Part shown: piece after piece, positions 18,010 through 25,355 of the stretch
Numbering within the stretch: position 1 is the stretch's first letter
Layout: each line of letters opens with the position of its first letter
NCBI GenBank assembly: GCA_022361455.1
Contig: JAKSAW010000047.1
Location: 1 to 43,036, forward strand
Length of the DNA stretch: 43,036 nt
Source: Pseudomonadales bacterium
GTDB lineage: Bacteria; Pseudomonadota; Gammaproteobacteria; Pseudomonadales; Ketobacteraceae
Reading direction: 5' to 3'
Made by a program: the position numbers and the translations under genes
The notes under the pieces: generated by a model
Seen by the model: only the letters and a program-made list of their open reading frames with translations
What the model was told of the DNA's origin: nothing
Database searches by the model: none

Positions 18010-19014
18010 ATGCCAGCGGATGTTATAACCTCAGCCTCCGATCATCCACCAAAGGAAGTTACATGGGGTGTAGTAGGTTGTGGAAGTGTTACTGAACTGA
18101 AAAGTACGCCTGCTTATCAAAAAGTAGATGGATTTAATGTCTCAATGGTAATGGGGCGCGACGTTGATAGGGTAAAAGACTATTCAACACGTCACCATAT
18201 ACCGAATTTCACCTTAGACATTCACGAGTTAGTTGAATCTGTTGATGCGGTTTATGTCGCTACACCGCCCGATAGCCACTGTAAATATGCGCTACATGCA
18301 CTTTCTAAAAGCAAACCCTGTTGTGTTGAGAAACCTATAGCTCACAGATATACCGACGCCAAACAGTTAGTTGATGCCTTTGAAGATCAAAAGGTCCCAC
18401 TTTTTGTTGCTTACTATCGTCGGAGTTTACCCAGATTTCTAAAGGTAAAACGTTGGTTAGATGCAGGTCTAATTGGCGATGTTAGACATCTATCATGGAA
18501 TTTCGCTAAACCTGCGAACAATCTCGATATAGATAGAAAGCCTAATTGGCGTACCGAAGCGATCATCGCCAAGGGTGGCTATTTTGAAGACTTAGCGAGT
18601 CATGGACTGGACTTATTCAGCTTTCTATTGGGGGATATTCAAGAAGCTTCTGGTCAAGCTGTTAATCAGCAGGGTTTATATACCGCTAAAGATTCTTTGT
18701 CTGGGGCTTGGTTGCATCCAGGTGGGGTAACAGCGTCTGGCTTTTGGAATTTTGCGGCGTTTGAGCGTATTGATGAAGTGGAAATCATTGGTAGCAGGGG
18801 CAAAATTTCGTTCTCAGTTTTTTTAGAGCGTCCTGTTAATTTGAAGAATAAAATTGGTGAAGTAGAAGTCTTTATCGAAAATCCAGCCAACATACAGTAC
18901 TACCATGCGCTCAATATCAGAGGCGCTTTGCTAGACGAAAAAGATCATCCATCCACAGGTAGAACAGCTCTGAATGCTTCATGGGCTATGGATAAAATAT
19001 TGGGGCAGCTGTAG
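18010..19014 (+). CDS. Gfo/Idh/MocA family NAD(P)-dependent oxidoreductase
   Basis: A 334-residue soluble dehydrogenase. The N-terminal Rossmann fold has GVVGCGSVTELKSTP at about residues 19-33. The EKP motif of the family is at 107-109 (CCVEKPIAH). The C-terminal alpha/beta domain carries the substrate pocket (GGYFEDLASHGLDLF with the conserved His). Members oxidise or reduce sugars, inositols or related carbonyls. The exact substrate is not evident. The start is 4 bases after the selO stop, indicating translational coupling. The gene converges with the TetR gene at 19029. Confidence 0.92.
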   Translation: MPADVITSASDHPPKEVTWGVVGCGSVTELKSTPAYQKVDGFNVSMVMGRDVDRVKDYSTRHHIPNFTLDIHELVESVDAVYVATPPDSHCKYALHALSKSKPCCVEKPIAHRYTDAKQLVDAFEDQKVPLFVAYYRRSLPRFLKVKRWLDAGLIGDVRHLSWNFAKPANNLDIDRKPNWRTEAIIAKGGYFEDLASHGLDLFSFLLGDIQEASGQAVNQQGLYTAKDSLSGAWLHPGGVTASGFWNFAAFERIDEVEIIGSRGKISFSVFLERPVNLKNKIGEVEVFIENPANIQYYHALNIRGALLDEKDHPSTGRTALNASWAMDKILGQL

Positions 19015-19028
19015 TTATTAATTGATAG

Positions 19029-19754
19029 TTAATTGTTTTTGATCTGCAACGCTAAGCTTTCGAGAATGAGCTCAATTTCTTCTGAAAATGCTTTACGGCT
19101 ATCTTGCATATCTTCAAGCATCGCTTGTCCACACATCATAAGCCAAGGATATTCGATAATATCAGTCTCACCGTTCAGATCGCTCAATTCGGGGACTTTA
19201 CCCTCCTGAAGTGCCTGCCAAATGGTGGGGAAGGTTTTCTCCACGCCTTGCTTTCTTATGGGCATAAGAATGCTTGATCCCGTGGCTAGTTCAGCCATAG
19301 CCGCAGTGGCCGTTAGTGCCTGCTTTGGAGTCAGTCCCGCATTGAGCAAAACTTTTAGACATTCATTTTGCCAACTCAATACAGCTGGGCCAAGAGTGCC
19401 TGCTTGAGTCATGTACTGCAGCATGCTGGGGGCTTCATTATAGGCGTCCCACATTTTAAGAAAGGCAGCTTTAATCCAGGAGCGCCAATCGCTTGGATCG
19501 ACATCATCAGGAATTAAGTTGCTTTTAAGCATATGGAGGTCGATGACAGCAGCGGTAAGTTCGTCCTTGTCTTCAAAGTACTTATAGATCGCCATTGGAG
19601 TGACTTTTAGCTTGGTGGCGATTTTTCGCATACTCAACGCATTCACGGGATCTTTTTTAGCCAGTTGATAGGCGGCTTTCACGATCCGGTCTTTTGAGAG
19701 TGCAGAGGCTTTAGTTTTAGTAGTACGTGCTTTTGGTTTAGCAGCTGTGGACAT
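19029..19754 (-). CDS. TetR-family transcriptional regulator
   Basis: A 241-residue regulator. A basic Ala/Lys/Thr-rich tail (1-20) precedes the helix-turn-helix (about 22-68; NALSMRKIATKLKVTPMAIY with KYFEDKDELTAAV). A helical C-terminal domain follows, with a long hydrophobic region of the type seen in TetR_C ligand domains. It lies 92 bases downstream of a second TetR gene on the same strand, so the two may be co-transcribed. Targets are unknown; the neighbouring SDR/MAPEG genes are the obvious candidates. Confidence 0.9.
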   Translation of the reverse strand: MSTAAKPKARTTKTKASALSKDRIVKAAYQLAKKDPVNALSMRKIATKLKVTPMAIYKYFEDKDELTAAVIDLHMLKSNLIPDDVDPSDWRSWIKAAFLKMWDAYNEAPSMLQYMTQAGTLGPAVLSWQNECLKVLLNAGLTPKQALTATAAMAELATGSSILMPIRKQGVEKTFPTIWQALQEGKVPELSDLNGETDIIEYPWLMMCGQAMLEDMQDSRKAFSEEIELILESLALQIKNN

Positions 19755-19846
19755 CGAATATTCTTACTTTTTGCTGATGATATGCTGGTGAATTTTACAA
19801 CGGGTCTATTTTGCCACAAATGACGATAACGACCAAAAAGCTTGAT

Positions 19847-20557
19847 CTAAAACACCTGATCGCTTTCCTCTGGCGCACCAGGTTGGGATGCAATACCTGC
19901 TATGGCATAGGTAATGATGGCCTTGAAGTTAAGGTCGCGATCCATATCTTTCTGGCTTAAATTGACGCTTCGAAGTGTCGGAAGCTTTTCTGGATTTGCA
20001 TCAAGGTTTTGAAAGAGGCGGGTGTAATAGGGGGTATAGCCCGATGATGCCTCAGTCAATGTCTGTAATTCTTGATGGACATAACCAGTGATGGTGGTGA
20101 TTAGGAAACTGTGGGCTAGCAACGCAGCGCGAGGCTCGAAACCGTATTTAACTAAAATGCTGGCTTCTTTCTCTAGGTTCTCGAAGTCTGGATCTAATGC
20201 TGCTTGCACGAAATCCAGTAAGTCAGGGTGATCAATTAGCGCTTTGCGATAGTAGTCGCTCAATACAACTAGCCAGCTCTTCCAGGTGCGTCCTTCAGGT
20301 GAGGGCAACTCATCTAGGTCGTTGTGAGATAACCCGGCTCGAATGCGGCGCAGGCCATCTATTCCGCCAATATGTCGGGAAAGTGTGGTAACATTCACGC
20401 CCAGGAAATCGGCCACTTCTTTCATAGAAAGGTCTTTCTGGGTGCCACCGATCTCACGCACTGCGTTCTCGATCTTTTCTATATCGATGGATGGATTGCG
20501 GCCACGGCGTGATTTATTTCTATTGTTGGTCATGCCGCCTTTGCTAGTGACGCTCAT
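19847..20557 (-). CDS. TetR-like transcriptional regulator
   Basis: A 236-residue regulator with an N-terminal basic region (NNRNKSRRGR) and a helix-turn-helix at about 25-72 (DLSMKEVADFLGVNVTTLSR with HIGGIDGLRRI). The HTH is divergent from standard TetR but keeps the spacing. The C-terminal part is helical. A second possible start is the ATG at 20533, which has an AAAGG-like site that the 20557 ATG lacks. It is divergent from the SDR gene, and the palindromic sequence at 20607-20634 between them is a likely operator. Confidence 0.85.
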   Translation of the reverse strand: MSVTSKGGMTNNRNKSRRGRNPSIDIEKIENAVREIGGTQKDLSMKEVADFLGVNVTTLSRHIGGIDGLRRIRAGLSHNDLDELPSPEGRTWKSWLVVLSDYYRKALIDHPDLLDFVQAALDPDFENLEKEASILVKYGFEPRAALLAHSFLITTITGYVHQELQTLTEASSGYTPYYTRLFQNLDANPEKLPTLRSVNLSQKDMDRDLNFKAIITYAIAGIASQPGAPEESDQVF

Positions 20558-20606
20558 AAGCTAAAACGTTATCCCGAAATTATTGTATCCAATGGATTTT
20601 AGTCTA

Positions 20607-20634
20607 ATTTGCAACAATATTGCAAATATGTTGC
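20607..20634. promoter_or_regulatory. Overlapping palindromes, candidate operator
   Basis: Two nested inverted repeats share this site: atttgcaa-caata-ttgcaaat (20607-20627) and gcaaca (20611-20616) with tgttgc (20629-20634). The site lies in the divergent gap between the TetR-like gene and the SDR gene, where a TetR dimer would control both. No terminator-like T-run is present. Confidence 0.5.
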
Positions 20635-20715
20635 GATATTTGGTGCTTGCGGCTTGAATACAGACTGAATGGTTGGTAACTTGCAAACTATTGAAATTCT
20701 TCAATGGAAGGGATG

Positions 20716-21483
20716 ATGAGCAAGACCTACGTAATTACCGGAGGCTCGACAGGAATCGGTGCTGCTGTAAAAGCCAAGCTTCTCGAAGCAGGCCACAGTG
20801 TGATTTTGATCGATTTACATAATGGTGATATTGAGGCTGATCTTTCTAAACCTGATGGCCGTTCTGATGCGATTGAGAAGGTCAAAGAAATAGCTGAAAA
20901 CGGTATAGATGGTTTGGTTACCTGCGCGGGAGTTGGCCCTCATTTTGAGCCGGTGGCTGCGATAGCGGCGCTTAATTATTATGGCACTACTGAGTTAATA
21001 AAAGGCCTACAGCCATTGCTGGAGAAAAAACGCGGCGCAGTGGTAGCAGTTTCTTCCAACTCAGCGATTTTGCCGGGTTTAGATACTGAGCTAGTGAGTT
21101 GCATGAGCGAAAATAACGAAGAAGCAACCCTAGAGTTTTGCTCTGCTGCTGAGGGAGCAAAAGTATATGCAGCGTCAAAATTTGCTGTCATTAAATGGAT
21201 TCGCCAGAACGCCGCAGCGGCGATTCGTAAAGGGATTCGCATTAACGTAGTGGCCCCTGGGATAACCGAGACTCCGCTAACAAACCAAGCCTTTTCTGAT
21301 GAACGCTATGGCGCAGCCATGCAACAATTCTTACAAATGACACCTATCGGCAAAATGGCTAGTCCCGATATGATAGCTAAGCCGATCTTATTTCTTTTAA
21401 GCGATGACGCTGAATATATGGTGGGTTCATTGATGCTCGTAGATGGTGGTGTCGATGCACAATTAAGACCGACTCAATTTTAA
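20716..21483 (+). CDS. SDR oxidoreductase, 3-alpha-hydroxysteroid dehydrogenase/carbonyl reductase-like
   Basis: A 255-residue classical-fold short-chain dehydrogenase from the chosen start. The cofactor loop is TGGSTGIG (residues 7-14), the catalytic serine lies in VAVSSNSA, and Y151 and K155 form YAASK. Domain order, length, the long insertion before YxxxK and the C-terminal ending LRPTQF closely resemble the 3-alpha-HSD/carbonyl reductase of Comamonas testosteroni as I remember it (ending MRPTQF). The expected reaction is NAD(P)-dependent interconversion of hydroxyl and keto groups on steroids or other carbonyls. The ATG at 20716 is preceded by GGAAGGG. Upstream ATGs at 20704 and 20713 are alternatives. 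It is followed after 17 bases by a MAPEG gene. Confidence 0.9.
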   Translation: MSKTYVITGGSTGIGAAVKAKLLEAGHSVILIDLHNGDIEADLSKPDGRSDAIEKVKEIAENGIDGLVTCAGVGPHFEPVAAIAALNYYGTTELIKGLQPLLEKKRGAVVAVSSNSAILPGLDTELVSCMSENNEEATLEFCSAAEGAKVYAASKFAVIKWIRQNAAAAIRKGIRINVVAPGITETPLTNQAFSDERYGAAMQQFLQMTPIGKMASPDMIAKPILFLLSDDAEYMVGSLMLVDGGVDAQLRPTQF

Positions 21484-21500
21484 TTAACGGGGGAACACAC

Positions 21501-21896
21501 ATGATCACATGGATATTGGCTGTTTTTGGATTGTATTTCTTTAATCTGATGTTGGTGTCCTATTTACGATTTACAGAAACTGGTATTTCCAAAGATGATG
21601 CAGTTCGGATTGGCCTAGGGCCGAGGGACGATGCGCCATCATTAGGTGTTATGGGCGCGCGTGCTGATCGAGCCCTAACTAATTTGAAAGAAAGCCTGCC
21701 GTTTTTTATTACCTTTGCCTTATTAAACTTAATCAAAGGTGGTGCTGCAGATCAAGCTATGACTGGCGCAGTCGTGTTTACCGTTGCCCGTTATGCTTAC
21801 CTACCTAGCTATATGTGGGGAGTACCAGGTTTAAGGTCATTAGTGTGGATGGTTGCTGTAGTTGGGCTAGTGATGATGTTACTGCCGCTTGTATAA
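21501..21896 (+). CDS. MAPEG family membrane protein
   Basis: A 131-residue protein with four hydrophobic segments and the MAPEG pattern, including R-ADRALTNLKESLPFF after helix I and the aromatic RYAYLPSYMWG segment before helix IV. MAPEG proteins include membrane glutathione transferases and eicosanoid enzymes, but most bacterial members have no assigned function. A strong GGGGGA ribosome-binding site lies before the ATG. It is 17 bases after the SDR gene, so the two form an operon. A role in handling hydrophobic carbonyls or peroxides is only inferred. Confidence 0.9.
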   Translation: MITWILAVFGLYFFNLMLVSYLRFTETGISKDDAVRIGLGPRDDAPSLGVMGARADRALTNLKESLPFFITFALLNLIKGGAADQAMTGAVVFTVARYAYLPSYMWGVPGLRSLVWMVAVVGLVMMLLPLV

Positions 21897-21912
21897 GATC
21901 GCCTTGTTAACC

Positions 21913-21971
21913 GCTCCATTGGGTGCTTTACTTGTTGATAAACCAATAGATTATTGTTTATCCAATGGAGC
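21913..21971 (+). promoter_or_regulatory. Structured 5' leader enclosing the diguanylate cyclase start codon
   Basis: A perfect 10-bp inverted repeat, gctccattgg (21913-21922) and ccaatggagc (21962-21971), brackets an inner hairpin. The inner arms gataaac-c-aata and tattgtttatc (21937-21962) are complementary except for one bulged base. The ATG of the cyclase (21965-21967) lies inside the outer right arm, and no Shine-Dalgarno sequence is visible. If transcribed, this RNA would fold with the start codon hidden. Confidence 0.5.
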
Positions 21972-22768
21972 AAGAAACTTCACAGTTCCTCGAGGCAGTA
22001 CTCGGTGGAGATTCCGAAAGCGAACAGCCTCTGAGCGTTGAGTCCATCAAGGCAAAATGCGGCGATGGCGTCGCCTATTGGTCCGATTTAGAATTAGAAG
22101 ATGCGTTCAGCGCTATTGGCCTGAATGAACGCCAAATTGAAAGAATTCAAAGCACCTCCCAGTTCGATAAAACAGCCATCATCCAAAAGCTTCTGGATGA
22201 ACTCTCTCGCACCACTTTAGAAGATGGTCTTACCAAAGTATATAACCGGCGTTACTTTGAACGCACGATGGAATCAGAACTAGATCGAAGCAGACGTGAT
22301 CAACGACCCTGTGGTTTAGTATTGTTAGATATAGACCATTTCAAAAACTTTAACGATACCTACGGTCATGACGTTGGTGATCTAGTCCTTAAGTCGGTAG
22401 CGACCACTATTAAAAACCTATTGCGAAGCACCGACACAGTATCAAGAGTGGGTGGAGAGGAATTCGCGATAATCGTACCCAATACATTTCGCTTAGACGC
22501 CGGCTTTTTAGCAGAGCGTATTCGCAAACATGTGGAAGAACACAAAGTAAAAGTCGACGACAAGGCACTAAGCGTGACTATCAGCATGGGGATCGCTATG
22601 AATGATCCCAAGCTAATCACCACAGTAGATGAACTTTACAAACAAGCTGATAAAGCACTTTATGAAGCGAAACAATCGGGAAGAAATTGTGTGAAGTTTA
22701 GTGTCTCAGAAACTGAAACATCATCATCGGCAGTCACTGCCGATGAACGCAACGAGTTACTCGGATGA
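21965..22768 (+). CDS. Diguanylate cyclase (GGDEF domain)
   Basis: A 267-residue cytosolic enzyme that makes c-di-GMP from two GTP. The N-terminal 75 residues are helical without a recognised sensor domain. The GGDEF domain (about 80-250) carries the active-site motif GGEEF (163-167) and a complete inhibitory I-site RSTD at 154-157, five residues ahead of it, so product inhibition is expected. LLDIDHFKNFNDTYGHDVGD, containing the metal-binding Asp, is intact. An in-frame TAG at 21947 and the lack of other early start codons fix the ATG at 21965, although it has no ribosome-binding site. The last bases overlap the next gene (ATGA), implying translational coupling to the MinD-like ATPase. Confidence 0.94.
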   Translation: MEQETSQFLEAVLGGDSESEQPLSVESIKAKCGDGVAYWSDLELEDAFSAIGLNERQIERIQSTSQFDKTAIIQKLLDELSRTTLEDGLTKVYNRRYFERTMESELDRSRRDQRPCGLVLLDIDHFKNFNDTYGHDVGDLVLKSVATTIKNLLRSTDTVSRVGGEEFAIIVPNTFRLDAGFLAERIRKHVEEHKVKVDDKALSVTISMGIAMNDPKLITTVDELYKQADKALYEAKQSGRNCVKFSVSETETSSSAVTADERNELLG

Positions 22769-23571
22769 AAACGATAGCAATCACCAGCGGAAAGGGCGGT
22801 GTTGGCAAAACTAACATGGCCGTAAATTTCGGATTAGCACTCGCTAATCAGGGTAAACGTGTACTAATCTTTGATGCCGATTTAGGGTTAGCAAACGTTG
22901 ATATCCTGTTTGGCTATTCCTGCGAACATACTTTAGCTGATGTGATTGAAAATCGGATGCAGCTAACAGACATTTTGGTTGATGCTCCTGATGGCTTGAA
23001 AATTCTTCCTGCAAGCTCTGGTGTATTGCGACTCGAGCGGCTGTCGATGTCACAACTTGCCAGCCTTGCCGATGCTATGGAGCGCTTGTCTTCGCGGTTT
23101 GATGTGCTGATCATCGATACTGGCGCAGGGATGACAGATAGCGTGCTGTTCTTTTCTTCTGTTGCTGATGAAGTCATGCTAGTTACCACACCAGAACCAA
23201 CCGCGATTACCGATGGCTATGCACTGGTAAAAGTGTTGGCCAACGAGTATGAAGTGAAATCTTTGGTGCTGCTTGTGAATGAAGTACTAGATAATAAAGA
23301 AGCACATACAGTTCACAAAAAATTGTCGGCAGTTTGTGGAAAACATCTCGGTGTTGAGATTCGTTTTGGCGCGGGTATTTTAAAAGATACTCATTTAGAA
23401 AAAGCGGTTAGAGAACGTAAACCTGTTTATATCAATTACCCGACTGCTCCTGTAAGCCAGTCACTAAGAAATTTCGCTAGGACCTTTGATAGTGTGTTCA
23501 CTTCGCAAAAGAATGAACTAGCTCAGAAAGGTTTTTGGAATGAGGTACTGGCTAGAAGAGAGCAGCAGTGA
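22765..23571 (+). CDS. FleN/FlhG-like MinD-family ATPase
   Basis: A 268-residue ParA/MinD-superfamily ATPase. The deviant Walker A is SGKGGVGKT (residues 8-16), switch I is DADLGLANVDILFG, and Walker B is LIIDTGAG. DADLGLANVDILFG and the overall order match FlhG/FleN proteins, which set flagellar number and, in pseudomonads, antagonise the c-di-GMP-responsive activator FleQ. Here no flagellar genes are nearby. The start overlaps the diguanylate cyclase stop by 4 bases. The C-terminal tail ends in a short charged stretch, not an obvious amphipathic membrane helix. A role in polar localisation or in controlling the cyclase is an inference from the overlap. Confidence 0.9.
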   Translation: MKTIAITSGKGGVGKTNMAVNFGLALANQGKRVLIFDADLGLANVDILFGYSCEHTLADVIENRMQLTDILVDAPDGLKILPASSGVLRLERLSMSQLASLADAMERLSSRFDVLIIDTGAGMTDSVLFFSSVADEVMLVTTPEPTAITDGYALVKVLANEYEVKSLVLLVNEVLDNKEAHTVHKKLSAVCGKHLGVEIRFGAGILKDTHLEKAVRERKPVYINYPTAPVSQSLRNFARTFDSVFTSQKNELAQKGFWNEVLARREQQ

Positions 23572-23602
23572 ATGGACCTTCAAAGTACCAAGAATCAGAA
23601 TC

Positions 23603-23628
23603 AAAAAAGGGCCCCTAATGGGGCCCTT
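23603..23628 (-). terminator. Rho-independent terminator
   Basis: A 9-bp stem, aagggcccc/ggggccctt (23607-23615 and 23620-23628), has the loop taat. The A-run at 23603-23608 becomes a U-run on the minus-strand transcript, so it ends the DUF839 gene. It may also help end the rightward cyclase-ATPase transcript, though no T-run follows on that side. Confidence 0.85.
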
Positions 23629-23680
23629 AAGCTATTGCCTTTACGTTATATAAACCGTTAATTGGCTCTCAGCTTTAATC

Positions 23681-25180
23681 CTACCAACGACCAGCTTTCT
23701 CGATCGCTTTAAGGATATCTTGGTCTAGTTCAGCACCATCGATCTTAACGTTCCAGATCGCATCGCCGAAACCACCAGGTACGTTATCTAAGTCAGTAGA
23801 CGCTGGATGTTGAACAGCGATTACAAACTCAAGTGGCTTAGTTGGGTTGAAGATCATACCCGTTGCTTCCGCACCACGTACGCCTAAGCTTAAGAAGTGG
23901 TCGATTGACTCAGCTACACCGTCGTTGTCAGTGTCGCGAACAAACCAAGTGTCACCACCTGTGTCGCTTCTGTTTGGCGCATCTTCGATGATGTAGATGT
24001 TGCCAAGCGCGTCTTGAGCTAGGTTGTCAGGAGAGTTAAGTACGCCGGTGGTGTTGTCGAAGCCAACGTTCTTAGGAGTAGAGAACTCACTAGCGAAAAC
24101 ACGTACGTTAGCAGTAGTGTCAGAAGTCATCTCTACTGAGTAAACAGTTTGCTCAGAAGTAGCAGCGAAGTATAAAACTTCGTTACCGTTAGCAAGCTTA
24201 GAAACTTCAACGTCTTCTGGGCGGCCGTAAGGAGTACCATCTACGTCGTCAGCAGAAACGCGGCCAGGACGGCTGGAGGAGGTTTCTGAGTTGTTGTAAG
24301 GATTAGTTACACCAGGAAGGTCGTTACCATTTTCATCAGTAATAGGAACCCAAGTAGCAACACCAGTACGCGTCAAGCCAATGTTAGGAGCGCGATCAAA
24401 ACGTTGTGCTGGATCACCACCTTCAGCAACGAAAGTATCAACAACCAATACAAATACTTGGCCGCCCGCAGCGTAGTCACCTTTATTGTTTAAAACCATT
24501 TTGTAGATAGAACCAGAACGGTCTTCATCTACGAAGTAGATGGTTTTATTCCAGTCTTGCTTAGAGAAAGCAATACCTTCGTGAGATACGCGAGGAATTG
24601 AATCAAGAACGCGCCACGCAGTATCTTTACCAGAAGTAGGATCTTCAGGAGCGTACATCCAGGGATCCATTACTTCTACAACACGACCAAGACCAGACCA
24701 TTCTTCGGCTAACCAAATAGTTTTGTTAGGAGTAAAGCGAGCTGGGTCGAATGCACCAAAGTCGTTGCTCCAATCGTTTTCAGAGGGACCACGTTGATCA
24801 CCAGCGAAAAGAAGCTCAACCTTGTCTTTTTGCATGTTGTAGCGAGACAAGCCAGCACCCATATAGGTTTCATGAGGGATGTAGATAAATTTACCAACAA
24901 TGTCGAAAGCCAACATATCGAACATTGAAGCGCCAGCGCCAAGACCTGGAACGCGCTGTACAGAGTTTAACACTTTAGACTCAGCTTCTTGCAAGCTGGT
25001 TAAATTTGAAATAGTAACTCCAGCAGGTGTAACAAAAGGAGAGTTAACTTCGTTAGCGTCGTTTGCAGAACCAACAACAGCGGAAGAAGTTAATGGAGTA
25101 AAATAAGGTTCGCTTCCCGCAGAAACCCCTTGGGCAACAGCTAGCGCTAGTGCACCAACCGCAAATTTTAAATTATTCAT
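23681..25180 (-). CDS. DUF839/PhoX-related exported protein
   Basis: A 499-residue secreted or periplasmic protein. Residues 1-22 are a Sec signal peptide (MNNLKFAVGALALAVAQG, cleaved after VSA). The mature part has the DUF839 beta-propeller motifs: SHEGIAF, YGRPEDVEV, SPDNLAQDALGNIYIIED and TGMIFNP with VIAVQHP. It is shorter than PhoX and uses the Sec rather than the Tat route. PhoX relatives are calcium/iron-dependent phosphatases, but I could not confirm the full metal-ligand set here, so activity is uncertain. The ATG at 25180 is preceded by GAGAGAGAG. The reading frame is open for 9 codons upstream. It follows the diheme lipoprotein gene by 175 bases on the same strand, and a strong terminator lies downstream. 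Confidence 0.88.
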   Translation of the reverse strand: MNNLKFAVGALALAVAQGVSAGSEPYFTPLTSSAVVGSANDANEVNSPFVTPAGVTISNLTSLQEAESKVLNSVQRVPGLGAGASMFDMLAFDIVGKFIYIPHETYMGAGLSRYNMQKDKVELLFAGDQRGPSENDWSNDFGAFDPARFTPNKTIWLAEEWSGLGRVVEVMDPWMYAPEDPTSGKDTAWRVLDSIPRVSHEGIAFSKQDWNKTIYFVDEDRSGSIYKMVLNNKGDYAAGGQVFVLVVDTFVAEGGDPAQRFDRAPNIGLTRTGVATWVPITDENGNDLPGVTNPYNNSETSSSRPGRVSADDVDGTPYGRPEDVEVSKLANGNEVLYFAATSEQTVYSVEMTSDTTANVRVFASEFSTPKNVGFDNTTGVLNSPDNLAQDALGNIYIIEDAPNRSDTGGDTWFVRDTDNDGVAESIDHFLSLGVRGAEATGMIFNPTKPLEFVIAVQHPASTDLDNVPGGFGDAIWNVKIDGAELDQDILKAIEKAGRW

Positions 25181-25355
25181 TAAAGCTCTCTCTCGTAGAT
25201 TAACCATTTTGTTTAAAAAGCGGTGATTATTTGCTGCAAATCAATGGCAGCGATCAAATCCTGACTTTTTTTAGTTAAAAAAAAGTGACGAAACCATAAA
25301 AGTTTTTCGCATTTTTTTCTTCAGTAATAAGAATTTAATTTAACTTTCAAAAAAC

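Noticed and set aside
25264..25286. Self-complementary A/T stretch acttttttt...aaaaaaagt as a terminator
   Set aside because: The stem is almost only A-T pairs and would be too weak. It is probably just part of an AT-rich leader.
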